A DNA stretch of 45,615 nucleotides from CAZNER01 sp964572065 (GCA_964572065.1 CAZNER010000005.1:1-45615); one strand, 5' to 3'. Positions 7,556 through 15,435 are shown, counted from the first letter of the stretch. Translations and numbers: made by a program. Notes: a model not told the origin generated them from the letters alone.

Positions 7556-8188
7556 ATGAATGGTATTGTGGGAATAAAAAAAGGGATGACACAGATATAC
7601 AATAAAAATGATAATGTTGTACCTTGTACTGTTATAGACGTCAGTGATACTTATATTGTTGGTAAGAAAACTACGAATAGGGACGGTTATAAAGCGGTAA
7701 TCGTAGGTAAAGGAAAAAAGAAGAAAGCTAAGAAAGCTGAATTAGGTAAATATAAAAAATTGAAATTTGTTCCTCGATTTGTATCTGAATTTAGGGTTAG
7801 TGATGAAGAAGATATTACAAAGTATCAAGTAGGAGATAAAGTTGGTGTTAAAAATATTAAAGTTGGTGATAAAGTTAATGTTACTGGTATAACAAAAGGA
7901 AAGGGATTTCAGGGTGTGGTAAAAAGGTGGCGATTCAAGGGAGGATCTCGAACTCACGGTCAGTCTGATAGGGAACGTGCACCAGGATCAATAGGTGGAG
8001 GAACGGATCCAGGAAGAGTATATAAGGGGAAGAAAATGCCAGGGCATATGGGAGACAAGACAAAGACAGTTAAAAATGTGGAAATAGTAAAAGTTGACAG
8101 TAGGAATTCATTAATATGCTTAAAAGGTGCTGTACCAGGGAGTAATAATGCATTTATTAAAATTAAATTAATAAGGAATAGTGTATGA
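7556..8188 (+). CDS. rplC: Large-subunit ribosomal protein L3 (uL3)
   Basis: L3 is an early assembly protein whose loop reaches the peptidyl-transferase centre. The 210 residues include the N-terminal GIVGIKKGMTQIY, a KGKGFQGVVKRW segment and the conserved loop with GSIGG, PGRVYKGKKMPGHMG. It is the first gene after the putative attenuator. Its TGA stop overlaps the ATG of the next, unusual, gene (ATGA at 8185-8188), so the two are probably translationally coupled. Confidence 0.97.
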   Translation: MNGIVGIKKGMTQIYNKNDNVVPCTVIDVSDTYIVGKKTTNRDGYKAVIVGKGKKKKAKKAELGKYKKLKFVPRFVSEFRVSDEEDITKYQVGDKVGVKNIKVGDKVNVTGITKGKGFQGVVKRWRFKGGSRTHGQSDRERAPGSIGGGTDPGRVYKGKKMPGHMGDKTKTVKNVEIVKVDSRNSLICLKGAVPGSNNAFIKIKLIRNSV

Positions 8189-8739
8189 AGTTAGCTAAAA
8201 AAGTATTTACAATAGTTTTTATTTTATTGTTTATAGTTTTAGTAGTTGTTTTAATAAAAGTAAATATTGATATAAATAAATCAAATGAATATATACTATA
8301 TGTAACTAATAGTGCTAATGAAATATCTAGTAAAGTAGAAGAAATCAATGGAACTTTAAATGATTTTGAATATAGTGAAAGTGGAGAAAATGTCAGTGAA
8401 TTAGAAACAAGTCTAACTGAAATTGGAAATGTTTATGATAATATAACTAATGATAAGGTTAATTACACAGTTCCTTATAAAGGAGAAGTAATCAATGAGA
8501 GTTTTGGTAACTATTTAGAAGGCACTGAGGGAATAATTACTTCTTATAATGAGATAATTGTAACAATGAATAATCTGGAAGATAGAGATGTTTTTGATGA
8601 GAAAGTTGAAGATTATATAGTTTATTCAAATGATCTTCAGAATAATCTTGAGACACTTGAACAGGATTTAAATGAATATGTACAAGAATATAATAAATTA
8701 GATTTTGATAGAATTATTCATGGATTTAAATCTATATAG
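8185..8739 (+). CDS. Unrecognised membrane-anchored protein inserted between rplC and rplD
   Basis: This 184-residue protein is not a ribosomal protein and does not belong to the canonical S10 operon. It has one N-terminal membrane segment (about residues 5-26, after a short Lys-containing start), which suggests an N-in anchor. The remainder is about 155 acidic, Asn/Glu/Ser-rich residues with heptad-like helices, probably a coiled coil outside the cell. It overlaps rplC by 4 bases and rplD by 20, so it is tightly built into the operon rather than a loose insertion, and its base composition matches its neighbours. I recognise no family. It could be a lineage-specific envelope protein or a regulator that ties ribosome synthesis to the membrane; neither can be shown from sequence. 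Confidence 0.8.
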   Translation: MKLAKKVFTIVFILLFIVLVVVLIKVNIDINKSNEYILYVTNSANEISSKVEEINGTLNDFEYSESGENVSELETSLTEIGNVYDNITNDKVNYTVPYKGEVINESFGNYLEGTEGIITSYNEIIVTMNNLEDRDVFDEKVEDYIVYSNDLQNNLETLEQDLNEYVQEYNKLDFDRIIHGFKSI

Positions 8740-9625
8740 TAAAACTGGAAGAAAGTTGAAGAAGAAGGTTAAATTAGACGACTCTGTTTTTGGGGCGAAG
8801 GTGAATCCTTATTTAGTTAGTCTAGCAGTGAGAATTTATCTTGGTAACCAAAGGAAGAGTACCGCACATACAAAGACAAGAGCTGAAGTAAGAGGAGGTG
8901 GAAAAAAACCGTGGGCTCAGAAAGGGACAGGAAGAGCACGACATGGTTCAATAAGAAGTCCGATTTGGAAAGGTGGTGGGGTTACATTCGGTCCAAGGAA
9001 GGAAAGAAATTATAAAAGAAAATTGTCAAAGGGAATGAAGAAGGCAGCAATTAGGAGTGCTTTTAGTGATTTTGCTGGTAGGAAAAAAATTATTATTATA
9101 GAAAAAATTGATTTAGAAAATAAGAGAATGACTAAACAAGTTATTAAATTGACTGATAAATTGACGGTGGAGAAGAAAGTTCTTTATATACAAAAAGGTA
9201 AGAATAGAAATCTGTATTTAGGAAGCCGGAATTTAAAGGATATAGATACAATTAATATTAATGAAGTAAATGTTTATAATTTGTTAAACAACGATTGTTT
9301 GGTAATTATTGAGGATGTTTTAGAGGATATAAGTAAATTTTGGGGTTTGGGGAAAGCGTCAGATAAAGATAAGGAGGATAAAAAGAAAATTAAGAGAGTG
9401 AGTAGTAGGTCTAGTGCTAAAAAGAGTGAAAAAAAGAAAACGGAAAGAGGTAAAGAGAATAAGGACATTAAGGAATTGAAATTACCGGCTAGGGTTGAAA
9501 ACGTACTAAAGAAAGAGGGTATAAAAACAAGAGATGAATTAAGAAGTTTTATCAATTCGGGTAGAAAGATTAGAGGTATAGGCGAGAAGAGTGTTGAGCA
9601 TATAAAAAAGAAAATAAAGATATAA
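8720..9625 (+). CDS. rplD: Ribosomal protein L4 (uL4) fused to an RNA-polymerase alpha-CTD-like domain
   Basis: Residues 1-207 are a normal L4, with the tunnel-loop signature (STAHTKTRAEVRGGGKKPWA and QKGTGRARHGS). A lysine/serine-rich linker (about 208-250) follows. Residues 251-301 form a helix-hairpin-helix domain (ELKLPARVENVLKKEG, then KIRGIGEKSVEHIKKKIK) that aligns by eye with the alpha-CTD of rpoA in this same window. L4 usually ends near residue 205. By analogy with E. coli alpha, the Arg265, Asn268, Lys291, Gly296 and Ser299 positions are retained, suggesting nucleic-acid binding. I chose the ATG at 8720; the in-frame TTG at 8705 gives a non-homologous start. It overlaps the upstream gene by 20 bases. 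In E. coli L4 represses its own operon. Confidence 0.93.
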   Translation: MDLNLYSKTGRKLKKKVKLDDSVFGAKVNPYLVSLAVRIYLGNQRKSTAHTKTRAEVRGGGKKPWAQKGTGRARHGSIRSPIWKGGGVTFGPRKERNYKRKLSKGMKKAAIRSAFSDFAGRKKIIIIEKIDLENKRMTKQVIKLTDKLTVEKKVLYIQKGKNRNLYLGSRNLKDIDTININEVNVYNLLNNDCLVIIEDVLEDISKFWGLGKASDKDKEDKKKIKRVSSRSSAKKSEKKKTERGKENKDIKELKLPARVENVLKKEGIKTRDELRSFINSGRKIRGIGEKSVEHIKKKIKI

Positions 9626-9641
9626 TAATTTAATAATTATA

Positions 9642-9944
9642 ATGAAAAAAAGAGTTAAATCTGAAATTTTAATAAAACCAGTAGTTACAGAAAAAAGTCT
9701 AAAGGCTGTTGATGAAATGAACCAATATACTTTTGAAGTTAGTAGGAATACGAATAAAATTGAGGTTAAAAAGGCTGTTGAAGATAAATTTAAAGTAACA
9801 GTTCTTAAAGTACGAATTGTTAATTTAATTGGAAAGAAGGTTGTATGGGGACGCAAAAGGATTGAAGGGAGAAGAAAAGACAAAAAGAAAGCTATTGTTA
9901 CTCTTAAAAGTTCTGATACAATTGATTTGTTTAAGGTGAAATAA
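9642..9944 (+). CDS. rplW: Ribosomal protein L23 (uL23)
   Basis: L23 sits at the exit of the peptide tunnel and is the docking site for trigger factor and SRP. It has 100 residues with typical ILIKPVVTEKSLKAVD, YTFEVSRNTNKIEVKKAVE and a short RRKDKKKAIVTL end. It lies between rplD and rplB as in the canonical S10 operon. Confidence 0.95.
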   Translation: MKKRVKSEILIKPVVTEKSLKAVDEMNQYTFEVSRNTNKIEVKKAVEDKFKVTVLKVRIVNLIGKKVVWGRKRIEGRRKDKKKAIVTLKSSDTIDLFKVK

Positions 9945-9946
9945 AC

Positions 9947-10792
9947 ATGGCATTGAAAAAATATAAACCAAAAACACCGAGTTTACGACATACTGTCCTT
10001 TTAGATAATAGAGAATTATCTAAGAAAAAGAAGCCGAAGAAAAAGCTTGTAAGAACGGTTAAATATAAAGCAGGAAGATCAAAAGGTAAGATATCTGTTA
10101 GACATAAAGGAGGTAGAGCAAAAAGGTTGTATCGGAAAATTGATTTTAAGAGAGATAAAAGAGATATTAGTGCAGTTGTTGAGAGTATTGAATACGATCC
10201 TAATAGATCCGCGAATATTGCTCTTTTGAAATACAAAGATGGGGAGCAAAGATATATTCTAGCTCCATCAGGTTTAAAAATCGGTATGAATGTTTTTTCA
10301 GGTGAAAAGGTTCCGCAAAAAGTTGGCAATGCTATGATGTTGAAGAATATATTAAGTGGAACGAAGGTTCATAATGTTGAGATTTATAAGAACTCTGGCG
10401 GACAGATATGTAGATCTGCTGGGTGTTCTGCTATGGTTATGGGAGGTGATAAGGAATATGTACAATTAAAGATGCCAAGTGGGGAGATAAGATTGGTTAG
10501 AGAAGAGTGTTTTGCAACGATTGGAGAAATTGGAAATATAGATCATTCTAATGTAAAGTTGGGAAAAGCTGGGAGAAAAAGACATAAGGGAATTAGACCT
10601 ACAGTTAGAGGTCAAGTGATGGGTGCACATGAACATCCTCATGGTGGAGGAGAAGCAAAGCATAGAGTGGGTGGACAAAAGAAAGATATATATGGTAATA
10701 GGGCAGGTGTGAGAACTAGGAAGAATAAAAGAACTGATAAATATATTATTAGGAGGAGGAAGTCAAAGAGGGGAAAGAAGAGTAAAAAATAA
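9947..10792 (+). CDS. rplB: Ribosomal protein L2 (uL2) with altered active-site loop
   Basis: L2 helps join the subunits and lies near the peptidyl-transferase centre. Its 281 residues match the family: KYKPKTPSLRHT, VRHKGGRAKRLYR, GIRPTVRG and HPHGGGE with its conserved histidine. The strongly conserved loop normally read as VAMNPVDHPHGGG is here QVMGAHEHPHGGG (residues 223-235), and the following PWG region is replaced by a Tyr/Gly/Arg sequence. The C-terminus is very Arg/Lys rich. The gene starts 2 bases after the rplW stop. Confidence 0.96.
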   Translation: MALKKYKPKTPSLRHTVLLDNRELSKKKKPKKKLVRTVKYKAGRSKGKISVRHKGGRAKRLYRKIDFKRDKRDISAVVESIEYDPNRSANIALLKYKDGEQRYILAPSGLKIGMNVFSGEKVPQKVGNAMMLKNILSGTKVHNVEIYKNSGGQICRSAGCSAMVMGGDKEYVQLKMPSGEIRLVREECFATIGEIGNIDHSNVKLGKAGRKRHKGIRPTVRGQVMGAHEHPHGGGEAKHRVGGQKKDIYGNRAGVRTRKNKRTDKYIIRRRKSKRGKKSKK

Positions 10793-10820
10793 TAATTTAA
10801 ATGTAATTTTAATTAAATAA

Positions 10821-11129
10821 ATGTCTAGATCAAGTAAAAAAGGACCTTATGTTGATGAGAAATTATTATCTAAGGTCTTAAAATCGAAAGAAAAAGGGTT
10901 AAAAAAGCCGATAAGAACTTGGGCGAGAGACTCATCTATATCGCCTGAGATGGTTGGAATTACTTTAGAAGTATATAATGGGCGTAATTTTATGCCAGTT
11001 TATGTTACTGAATCTATGGTTGGGCATAAAGTTGGTGAATTTGCTGCAACTAGGAAATTTACTGGTCATAGTAAGAAAGGTAAAATTGCAAAAGCTACAG
11101 GTTCGGTTGGAAGGACAGAAAAGGAGTAG
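10821..11129 (+). CDS. rpsS: Ribosomal protein S19 (uS19)
   Basis: S19 lies in the 30S head and contacts the A-site finger. Typical marks are SRSSKKGPYVDEKLL, IRTWARDSSISPEMVG, NGRNFMPVYVTESMVGHKVGEFAATRKF (shown in part) and the C-terminal HSKKGK. It has 102 residues, slightly longer than usual at the C-terminus. Confidence 0.96.
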   Translation: MSRSSKKGPYVDEKLLSKVLKSKEKGLKKPIRTWARDSSISPEMVGITLEVYNGRNFMPVYVTESMVGHKVGEFAATRKFTGHSKKGKIAKATGSVGRTEKE

Positions 11130-11157
11130 ATTGTTATTTAAATAAGTAATTTTTAAA

Positions 11158-11643
11158 ATGGCAGAAAAGAAAAAGAGAAATAATAAAGTTGCAAAGGAAA
11201 AATCCAATAAAAAGGTGAAGAAAGCTAATAAGAAAGTAGAAAAAGTAGTCAATAAAGCAGATGATAAGAAGTTTACTAGAGATAGGGAGAAAAGGGATAT
11301 TATTTTTGCTAAAGCAAAAAATATTAATATGTCACCTAGAAAAGCTAGGTTAGTAATAGATTTAGTTAGAGGGAAAAAAGCAACTGATGCAGTTGCTGAG
11401 TTAAAATTTGTAAGAAAGAGAGCAGCTCTCCCTATAAGAAAAACTATTGAGTCAGCTATTGCAAATGCGGAGAATAATTTCGAGATGGATGAGGATGATT
11501 TGTATATAAAGGAAGCTTTTGTAGATAAGGCTCCTACTTATAAAAGAGGAAGAGCCGGATCTAGGGGAAGATATAAGAAGATATTAAAAAGAAATTGTCA
11601 TATAATAATAGGATTAGTTGAAAAGGAAAATTTACTAAAGTAA
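11158..11643 (+). CDS. rplV: Ribosomal protein L22 (uL22) with lysine-rich N-terminal extension
   Basis: L22 lines the peptide exit tunnel. The core (about residue 48 onward) shows NMSPRKARLVIDLVRGKK, IRKTIESAIANAENN and the tunnel hairpin YKRGRAGSRGRY. The first roughly 45 residues are almost only Lys, Asn, Ala, Glu and Arg and are absent from typical L22 of about 110 residues. The ATG at 11158 is the first in frame and follows an A/T-rich leader, so the extension is likely to be translated. Confidence 0.95.
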   Translation: MAEKKKRNNKVAKEKSNKKVKKANKKVEKVVNKADDKKFTRDREKRDIIFAKAKNINMSPRKARLVIDLVRGKKATDAVAELKFVRKRAALPIRKTIESAIANAENNFEMDEDDLYIKEAFVDKAPTYKRGRAGSRGRYKKILKRNCHIIIGLVEKENLLK

Positions 11644-11664
11644 ATAATTTAAATTAATTAAAAT

Positions 11665-12315
11665 ATGGGACAAAAAGTAAATCCAACAGGTTTTAGATTA
11701 GGATTAAATAAATCTTGGAAGTCTATGTGGTATATGCCGAAGGATCAGTATGGCGATACTGTTTATAATGACTATAAAATGAGGAAATTAATTAGAAAGG
11801 AATTAAAATCTGCTGGTATAGAGAAGACTGAAATTAAAAGATATGTTAACAGAATTGAGATTGAGATATCAGTTGCAAGACCGGGGGTTGTGATAGGAAG
11901 GGGTGGTTCTCAGATAGAGAAAATAAAGAGAAAGTTGTCAGAATTAGTTGGTACGAAAGTTGAACTTAAAGTTTTAGAAGTTAAGGATCCTGAGATATCA
12001 GCTCAGTTAATTGCAGATAGAATAGTTGAGCAATTGGAAAGAAGGGTTGTACCCAAATATATAATGTCTAAGGAGCTTGAGAATGCAATGGTATCACAGA
12101 AAGTTAAAGGTGTGAGAATTTGGGTTTCAGGTAGAATTAAGGGTGCTGAAATATCAAGAATAGAAAAGACAGAAGCCGGTACTATACCATTACAGACATT
12201 AGATGCCGATATAAATTATGCATCAGCCGAGGCACAAGTGCCTAATGCTGGTAAACAGGGTGTTAAAGTTTGGGTTTATAAAGGTGAAAAAGAATCTGTT
12301 AATAAAGAAGAATAA
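11665..12315 (+). CDS. rpsC: Ribosomal protein S3 (uS3)
   Basis: S3 forms part of the mRNA entry site and helicase of the 30S subunit. Its 216 residues include the start MGQKVNPTGFRLG, the KH domain motif RPGVVIGRGGSQIEKIK and the C-terminal domain WVSGRIKGAEISR and PLQTLDADINYASAEA. The stop overlaps the rplP ATG by one base (TAATG). Confidence 0.97.
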   Translation: MGQKVNPTGFRLGLNKSWKSMWYMPKDQYGDTVYNDYKMRKLIRKELKSAGIEKTEIKRYVNRIEIEISVARPGVVIGRGGSQIEKIKRKLSELVGTKVELKVLEVKDPEISAQLIADRIVEQLERRVVPKYIMSKELENAMVSQKVKGVRIWVSGRIKGAEISRIEKTEAGTIPLQTLDADINYASAEAQVPNAGKQGVKVWVYKGEKESVNKEE

Positions 12316-12725
12316 TGTTACAGCCAAAAAAGGAAAAATATAGAAAAAAATTTAGAGGGAAAATGAGAGGTAAATCTTATAGAGCAAATAAGATTACTGT
12401 TGGTGATTATGGTTTAAAAGCAAGTACACGTGGATGGGTTACTGATAGACAGATTGAAGCTGCAAGAAAATCTATAGTTCATTATACTAAAAGAAAGGGT
12501 AAATTGTGGATTAGGGTATTCCCTGATAAATCTTATACTTCTAAGCCAGCTGAGGTTAAAATGGGAGGTGGAAAAGGTGATATAGTTGGATATGTAGCTG
12601 TAGTAAAACCTGGGAGAATTGTTTTTGAATTAGGAGGAGTTAGTGAAGATATAGCTAGAGAAGCGTTTAGAAGAGCAGGACATAAATTGTCAGTAAGGAC
12701 AAAATTTATTATAAGAAAAAAATGA
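12315..12725 (+). CDS. rplP: Ribosomal protein L16 (uL16)
   Basis: L16 helps form the A-site tRNA cleft of the 50S subunit. It has 136 residues: FRGKMRGKSY near the start, GDYGLKASTRGWVTDRQIEA, WIRVFPDKSYTSKPAE and MGGGKGDIVGYVAVVKPGRI. The position of E. coli Arg81 in the AxxRMGxGKG motif is Lys here. It overlaps rpmC by 4 bases (ATGA). Confidence 0.97.
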   Translation: MLQPKKEKYRKKFRGKMRGKSYRANKITVGDYGLKASTRGWVTDRQIEAARKSIVHYTKRKGKLWIRVFPDKSYTSKPAEVKMGGGKGDIVGYVAVVKPGRIVFELGGVSEDIAREAFRRAGHKLSVRTKFIIRKK

Positions 12726-13045
12726 AGTTAAAAAAGTATAGAAAAATGAAAATTAAAGAGTTAGATAAAAAATTGCAGGAATTGCAAGAAGAATTATATG
12801 AGGATAATTTTAATGTAAGAGTTGGAGAAGAAAAAGATTATGCAAAGTTAAAATATGAGAGAAGAAAGATTGCACAGATAAAAACAATAATAAAAGAAAA
12901 GGGTGATGAGAATAAGGGTAGGGAGACTAAAGGAAAGAAAGGTAAAAAAACTGAATTGAAAGTAAGAAGAAAAAAAGATAAATTAAGTAAAAAGAAAAAA
13001 AATGCCAAAAGCAAAAAAGCAAAAAAGAAAAAAAGTAAAAAATAA
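12722..13045 (+). CDS. rpmC: Ribosomal protein L29 (uL29) with lysine-rich C-terminal tail
   Basis: L29 is a small two-helix protein near the tunnel exit. The core (about residues 1-60) is typical: MKIKELDKKLQELQEELYE and LKYERRKIAQIKTIIKE. The family norm is about 65 residues; this one has 107 because of a tail made mostly of Lys, Arg and Gly. The tail overlaps the start of rpsQ by 44 bases in another frame. Confidence 0.9.
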   Translation: MKLKKYRKMKIKELDKKLQELQEELYEDNFNVRVGEEKDYAKLKYERRKIAQIKTIIKEKGDENKGRETKGKKGKKTELKVRRKKDKLSKKKKNAKSKKAKKKKSKK

Positions 13046-13298
13046 ATCAAAGAGAAAAGTTTTAAGAGCAGAAGTGGTAAGTAATAGAATGGATAAGACT
13101 GTAGTTGTGGAATGTGTAAATAAAAGGGCACATCCTTTATATCATAAGATTGTTAGGAGTTCTAAGAAACACAAAGCTCATACAGAAAGGGATTTATCTA
13201 TTGGTGATATAGTTGAAATCGAGCAGTGTAAACCTATATCAAAGGATAAAACTTGGAGAGTTATAAATGTTTTAAAAGAAAAAAGTAAAAAGAGTTAA
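13002..13298 (+). CDS. rpsQ: Ribosomal protein S17 (uS17)
   Basis: S17 is an early 16S rRNA-binding protein. After a Lys-rich start (about 18 residues) it has the typical LRAEVVSNRMDKTVVVECV, HPLYHKIVRSSKKHKAHTE (shown in part) and GDIVEIEQCKPISKDKTWRV segments. The ATG at 13002 follows a run of A and gives a 44-base overlap with rpmC. A later start would lose little of the core, but no other in-frame ATG precedes the conserved part. Confidence 0.93.
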   Translation: MPKAKKQKRKKVKNKSKRKVLRAEVVSNRMDKTVVVECVNKRAHPLYHKIVRSSKKHKAHTERDLSIGDIVEIEQCKPISKDKTWRVINVLKEKSKKS

Positions 13299-13315
13299 AT
13301 TATTATTTAAAGAGG

Positions 13316-13699
13316 GTGATTCAATCTCAGAGTAGACTAAAAATTACAGATAATACTGGAGTAAAAGAGGTAAAAGTTATATCTGTAAGAGGTAATGTAA
13401 AAGGGGGAGGACACCAAAAATTTGGTAGAATTGGTGATATTGTAAGTGCAACTGTGAAAAAGGCATTACCTAAGTCGGAGATAAGTGAACATGAAAAGGT
13501 TCATGTTGTTGTGGTAAGGACTAGGAAAGAACTGAGAAGAAAAGACGGTACATATATTAGATTTGATGATAATGCAGGGGTTATAATTGATTTAAAAACA
13601 AAGGCTCCTAATGGTAGTAGAATATTAGGCTGTGTAGCTCGTGAGTTGAAAGTTAGGGGGTTTAGCAAAATTATAAGTTTGGCACCAGAGGTTTTATAG
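13316..13699 (+). CDS. rplN: Ribosomal protein L14 (uL14)
   Basis: L14 lies at the subunit interface (bridge B8). GTG start at 13316 (MIQSQSRLKITDNTGVKEV); other marks are RRKDGTYIRFDDNAGVII and GSRILGCVARELK. It has 127 residues, near the family norm of about 122. Confidence 0.96.
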   Translation: MIQSQSRLKITDNTGVKEVKVISVRGNVKGGGHQKFGRIGDIVSATVKKALPKSEISEHEKVHVVVVRTRKELRRKDGTYIRFDDNAGVIIDLKTKAPNGSRILGCVARELKVRGFSKIISLAPEVL

Positions 13700-13731
13700 T
13701 ATTTAATTAAATTAATTAGTTTGAATTATTA

Positions 13732-14040
13732 GTGAAAATAAAAAAAGGAGATTTAGTAAAAATATTATCAGGAAAGGATCGAAGTAAGATAGGAAAAGTT
13801 TTATCAGTACTTAAGGATAAGGAAAAAATTATTGTCGAAAAAGTTAATATTGTTAAAAGACATGAGAAGCAGACTGGGAATCAGAAAGATGAAGGAGGAA
13901 TAATTGAGGTTGAAGCACCGATTTATGCCTCAAAGGCGATGGTAATTTGTCCATTATGTAATAAACCTTCAAGAATTGGATATAAGATCAAAGGTAAAAA
14001 AAAGAGAAGGATTTGTAAATCATGTAGAAAGGTTTTTTGA
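13732..14040 (+). CDS. rplX: Ribosomal protein L24 (uL24)
   Basis: L24 initiates 50S assembly. It starts with GTG; the KOW motif KKGDLVKILSGKDRSKIGKV is followed by a four-cysteine C-terminal segment (CPLCNKPSRIGYK, then RICKSCRK) that probably binds zinc. 102 residues; stop TGA. Confidence 0.94.
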   Translation: MKIKKGDLVKILSGKDRSKIGKVLSVLKDKEKIIVEKVNIVKRHEKQTGNQKDEGGIIEVEAPIYASKAMVICPLCNKPSRIGYKIKGKKKRRICKSCRKVF

Positions 14041-14074
14041 ATAAATATGATATTTATTGTTAAGTGAAGTTTTA

Positions 14075-14740
14075 ATGAACAATCTAAAAGAAAAATATAT
14101 AAAAGAAATAAGAGGAGAATTAAAGAAAGAAATGAAAATTTCTAATGTCTATATGATACCTAACTTAGAAAAGATTATAGTCAATGTAGGATTAGGTGAA
14201 GTTGTGAATAACCCTCAAGCTATGAAGAAGGTAGCTGAAGATTTAGCTACGATTACTAGTCAAAAGCCTTTGATTACTAAAGCAAAAAAAACAATATCTA
14301 ATTTTAATATAAGAGCAGGAATGGATATTGGATTGAAAGTAACACTTAGACGTGATAGGATGTGGGACTTTTTTGAGAAATTAGTTGCTATAGTACTTCC
14401 AAGGGTTAAAGATTTTAGAGGTGTCTCAAGAAGGTCATTTGATGGAAGAGGGAATTATTCGTTAGGGATAAAGGATCATACTATATTTTTGGAGATCGAT
14501 CCTAATAAAATCGATAAGATAAGAAGTTTACAAGTCACTATAGTTACTACTGCAGAAGACGATAATATGGGTTTAATGTTATTGAAAAAATTAGGGATGC
14601 CTTTTTCAAAGGAAGAGGATGCGAGAATGTTGGAGAAAATGAGAGAATCCGTAAAGAAGGAAAGAAAACAAATAGCTAAGATTAAAGCTAAAAGAGCTGC
14701 AGAAGGGAAAGGAATTGAAAGTCGTAGAGTAGAAAAATAA
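14075..14740 (+). CDS. rplE: Ribosomal protein L5 (uL5) with C-terminal extension
   Basis: L5 binds 5S rRNA and contacts P-site tRNA. The ATG at 14075 is preferred over the in-frame TTG at 14057, because L5 proteins begin just before the LKEKYIKEI-like helix. Core marks: EKIIVNVGLGEVVNNPQ, QKPLITKAKKTISNFNIR (in part), GMDIGLKVTLRRDRMWDF, and LGIKDHTIFLEID. The core ends near residue 180; about 40 more residues form a Lys/Arg/Glu-rich helix not found in most L5. Confidence 0.95.
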   Translation: MNNLKEKYIKEIRGELKKEMKISNVYMIPNLEKIIVNVGLGEVVNNPQAMKKVAEDLATITSQKPLITKAKKTISNFNIRAGMDIGLKVTLRRDRMWDFFEKLVAIVLPRVKDFRGVSRRSFDGRGNYSLGIKDHTIFLEIDPNKIDKIRSLQVTIVTTAEDDNMGLMLLKKLGMPFSKEEDARMLEKMRESVKKERKQIAKIKAKRAAEGKGIESRRVEK

Positions 14741-14772
14741 TATTTTAAATTAGATAAGTTTATTTAAGGAAT

Positions 14773-14967
14773 ATGGCAAAAAAATCGCAAGTTGTAAAAG
14801 CCAAAGAATTAAAAAAGAAATCGAAATACTCTACAAGAGTATATAATAGATGTCAGATATGCGGTAGAAGGAGGGGTTATTTTAGATATTTTAAAATGTG
14901 CAGGATATGTTTTAGAAAGTTAGCTAATAAAGGAGAGTTGCCAGGAGTTGTAAAATCAAGCTGGTAG
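14773..14967 (+). CDS. rpsN: Ribosomal protein S14, zinc-binding type (uS14)
   Basis: A 64-residue S14 of the short C+ type. Zinc ligands are the two CxxC pairs in RCQICGRRRGYFRYF and MCRICFRKLA; it ends GELPGVVKSSW as usual. Confidence 0.96.
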   Translation: MAKKSQVVKAKELKKKSKYSTRVYNRCQICGRRRGYFRYFKMCRICFRKLANKGELPGVVKSSW

Positions 14968-14998
14968 TAAATAAAATTTAAATAATAATAAATATATT

Positions 14999-15394
14999 AT
15001 GGTTAATGATACAATTGGAGATTTTATAACAAGAATAAGAAATGCTTATATAAGAGGGAAAAAAGAAATTATACTACCTTCTTCTGGAATCCTTACGGGT
15101 ATTGCTAAAATACTTAAGGATGAAAAATATATTGAGAGTTTTAAGAATGATGAGGATGAGAAAAAAAGGAAGGAACTAAAAGTTGTTTTAAAATATAAAA
15201 AGAATAAGCCAGCGGTTACTGAAATTAAAAGAATATCTAAGCCCGGTGTTAGGATTTATTCTGGGTTCAGAGATATTCCCGAGGTTTTGAATGGCTTAGG
15301 GATAGTAATATTAACAACACCTAAGGGTATTATGACTGGAAAGGATGCTGTTAAAGAAAAAGTTGGAGGTGAATTGTTGTGTAGTTTATGGTAG
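14999..15394 (+). CDS. rpsH: Ribosomal protein S8 (uS8)
   Basis: S8 binds 16S helix 21 and, in E. coli, represses the spc operon. 131 residues: DTIGDFITRIRNAYIRGKK, ISKPGVRIY, LGIVILTTPKGIMT and a C-terminal GGELLCSLW, close to the consensus GGE...VW. Confidence 0.96.
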   Translation: MVNDTIGDFITRIRNAYIRGKKEIILPSSGILTGIAKILKDEKYIESFKNDEDEKKRKELKVVLKYKKNKPAVTEIKRISKPGVRIYSGFRDIPEVLNGLGIVILTTPKGIMTGKDAVKEKVGGELLCSLW

Positions 15395-15435
15395 AGATAA
15401 GAGAATGTATTTATAAATTTTAAAAATTTAATTAT

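Noticed and set aside
8705..8719. Longer rplD start at TTG 8705
   Set aside because: The ATG at 8720 places the start exactly where L4 homologues begin; the added residues are not L4-like.
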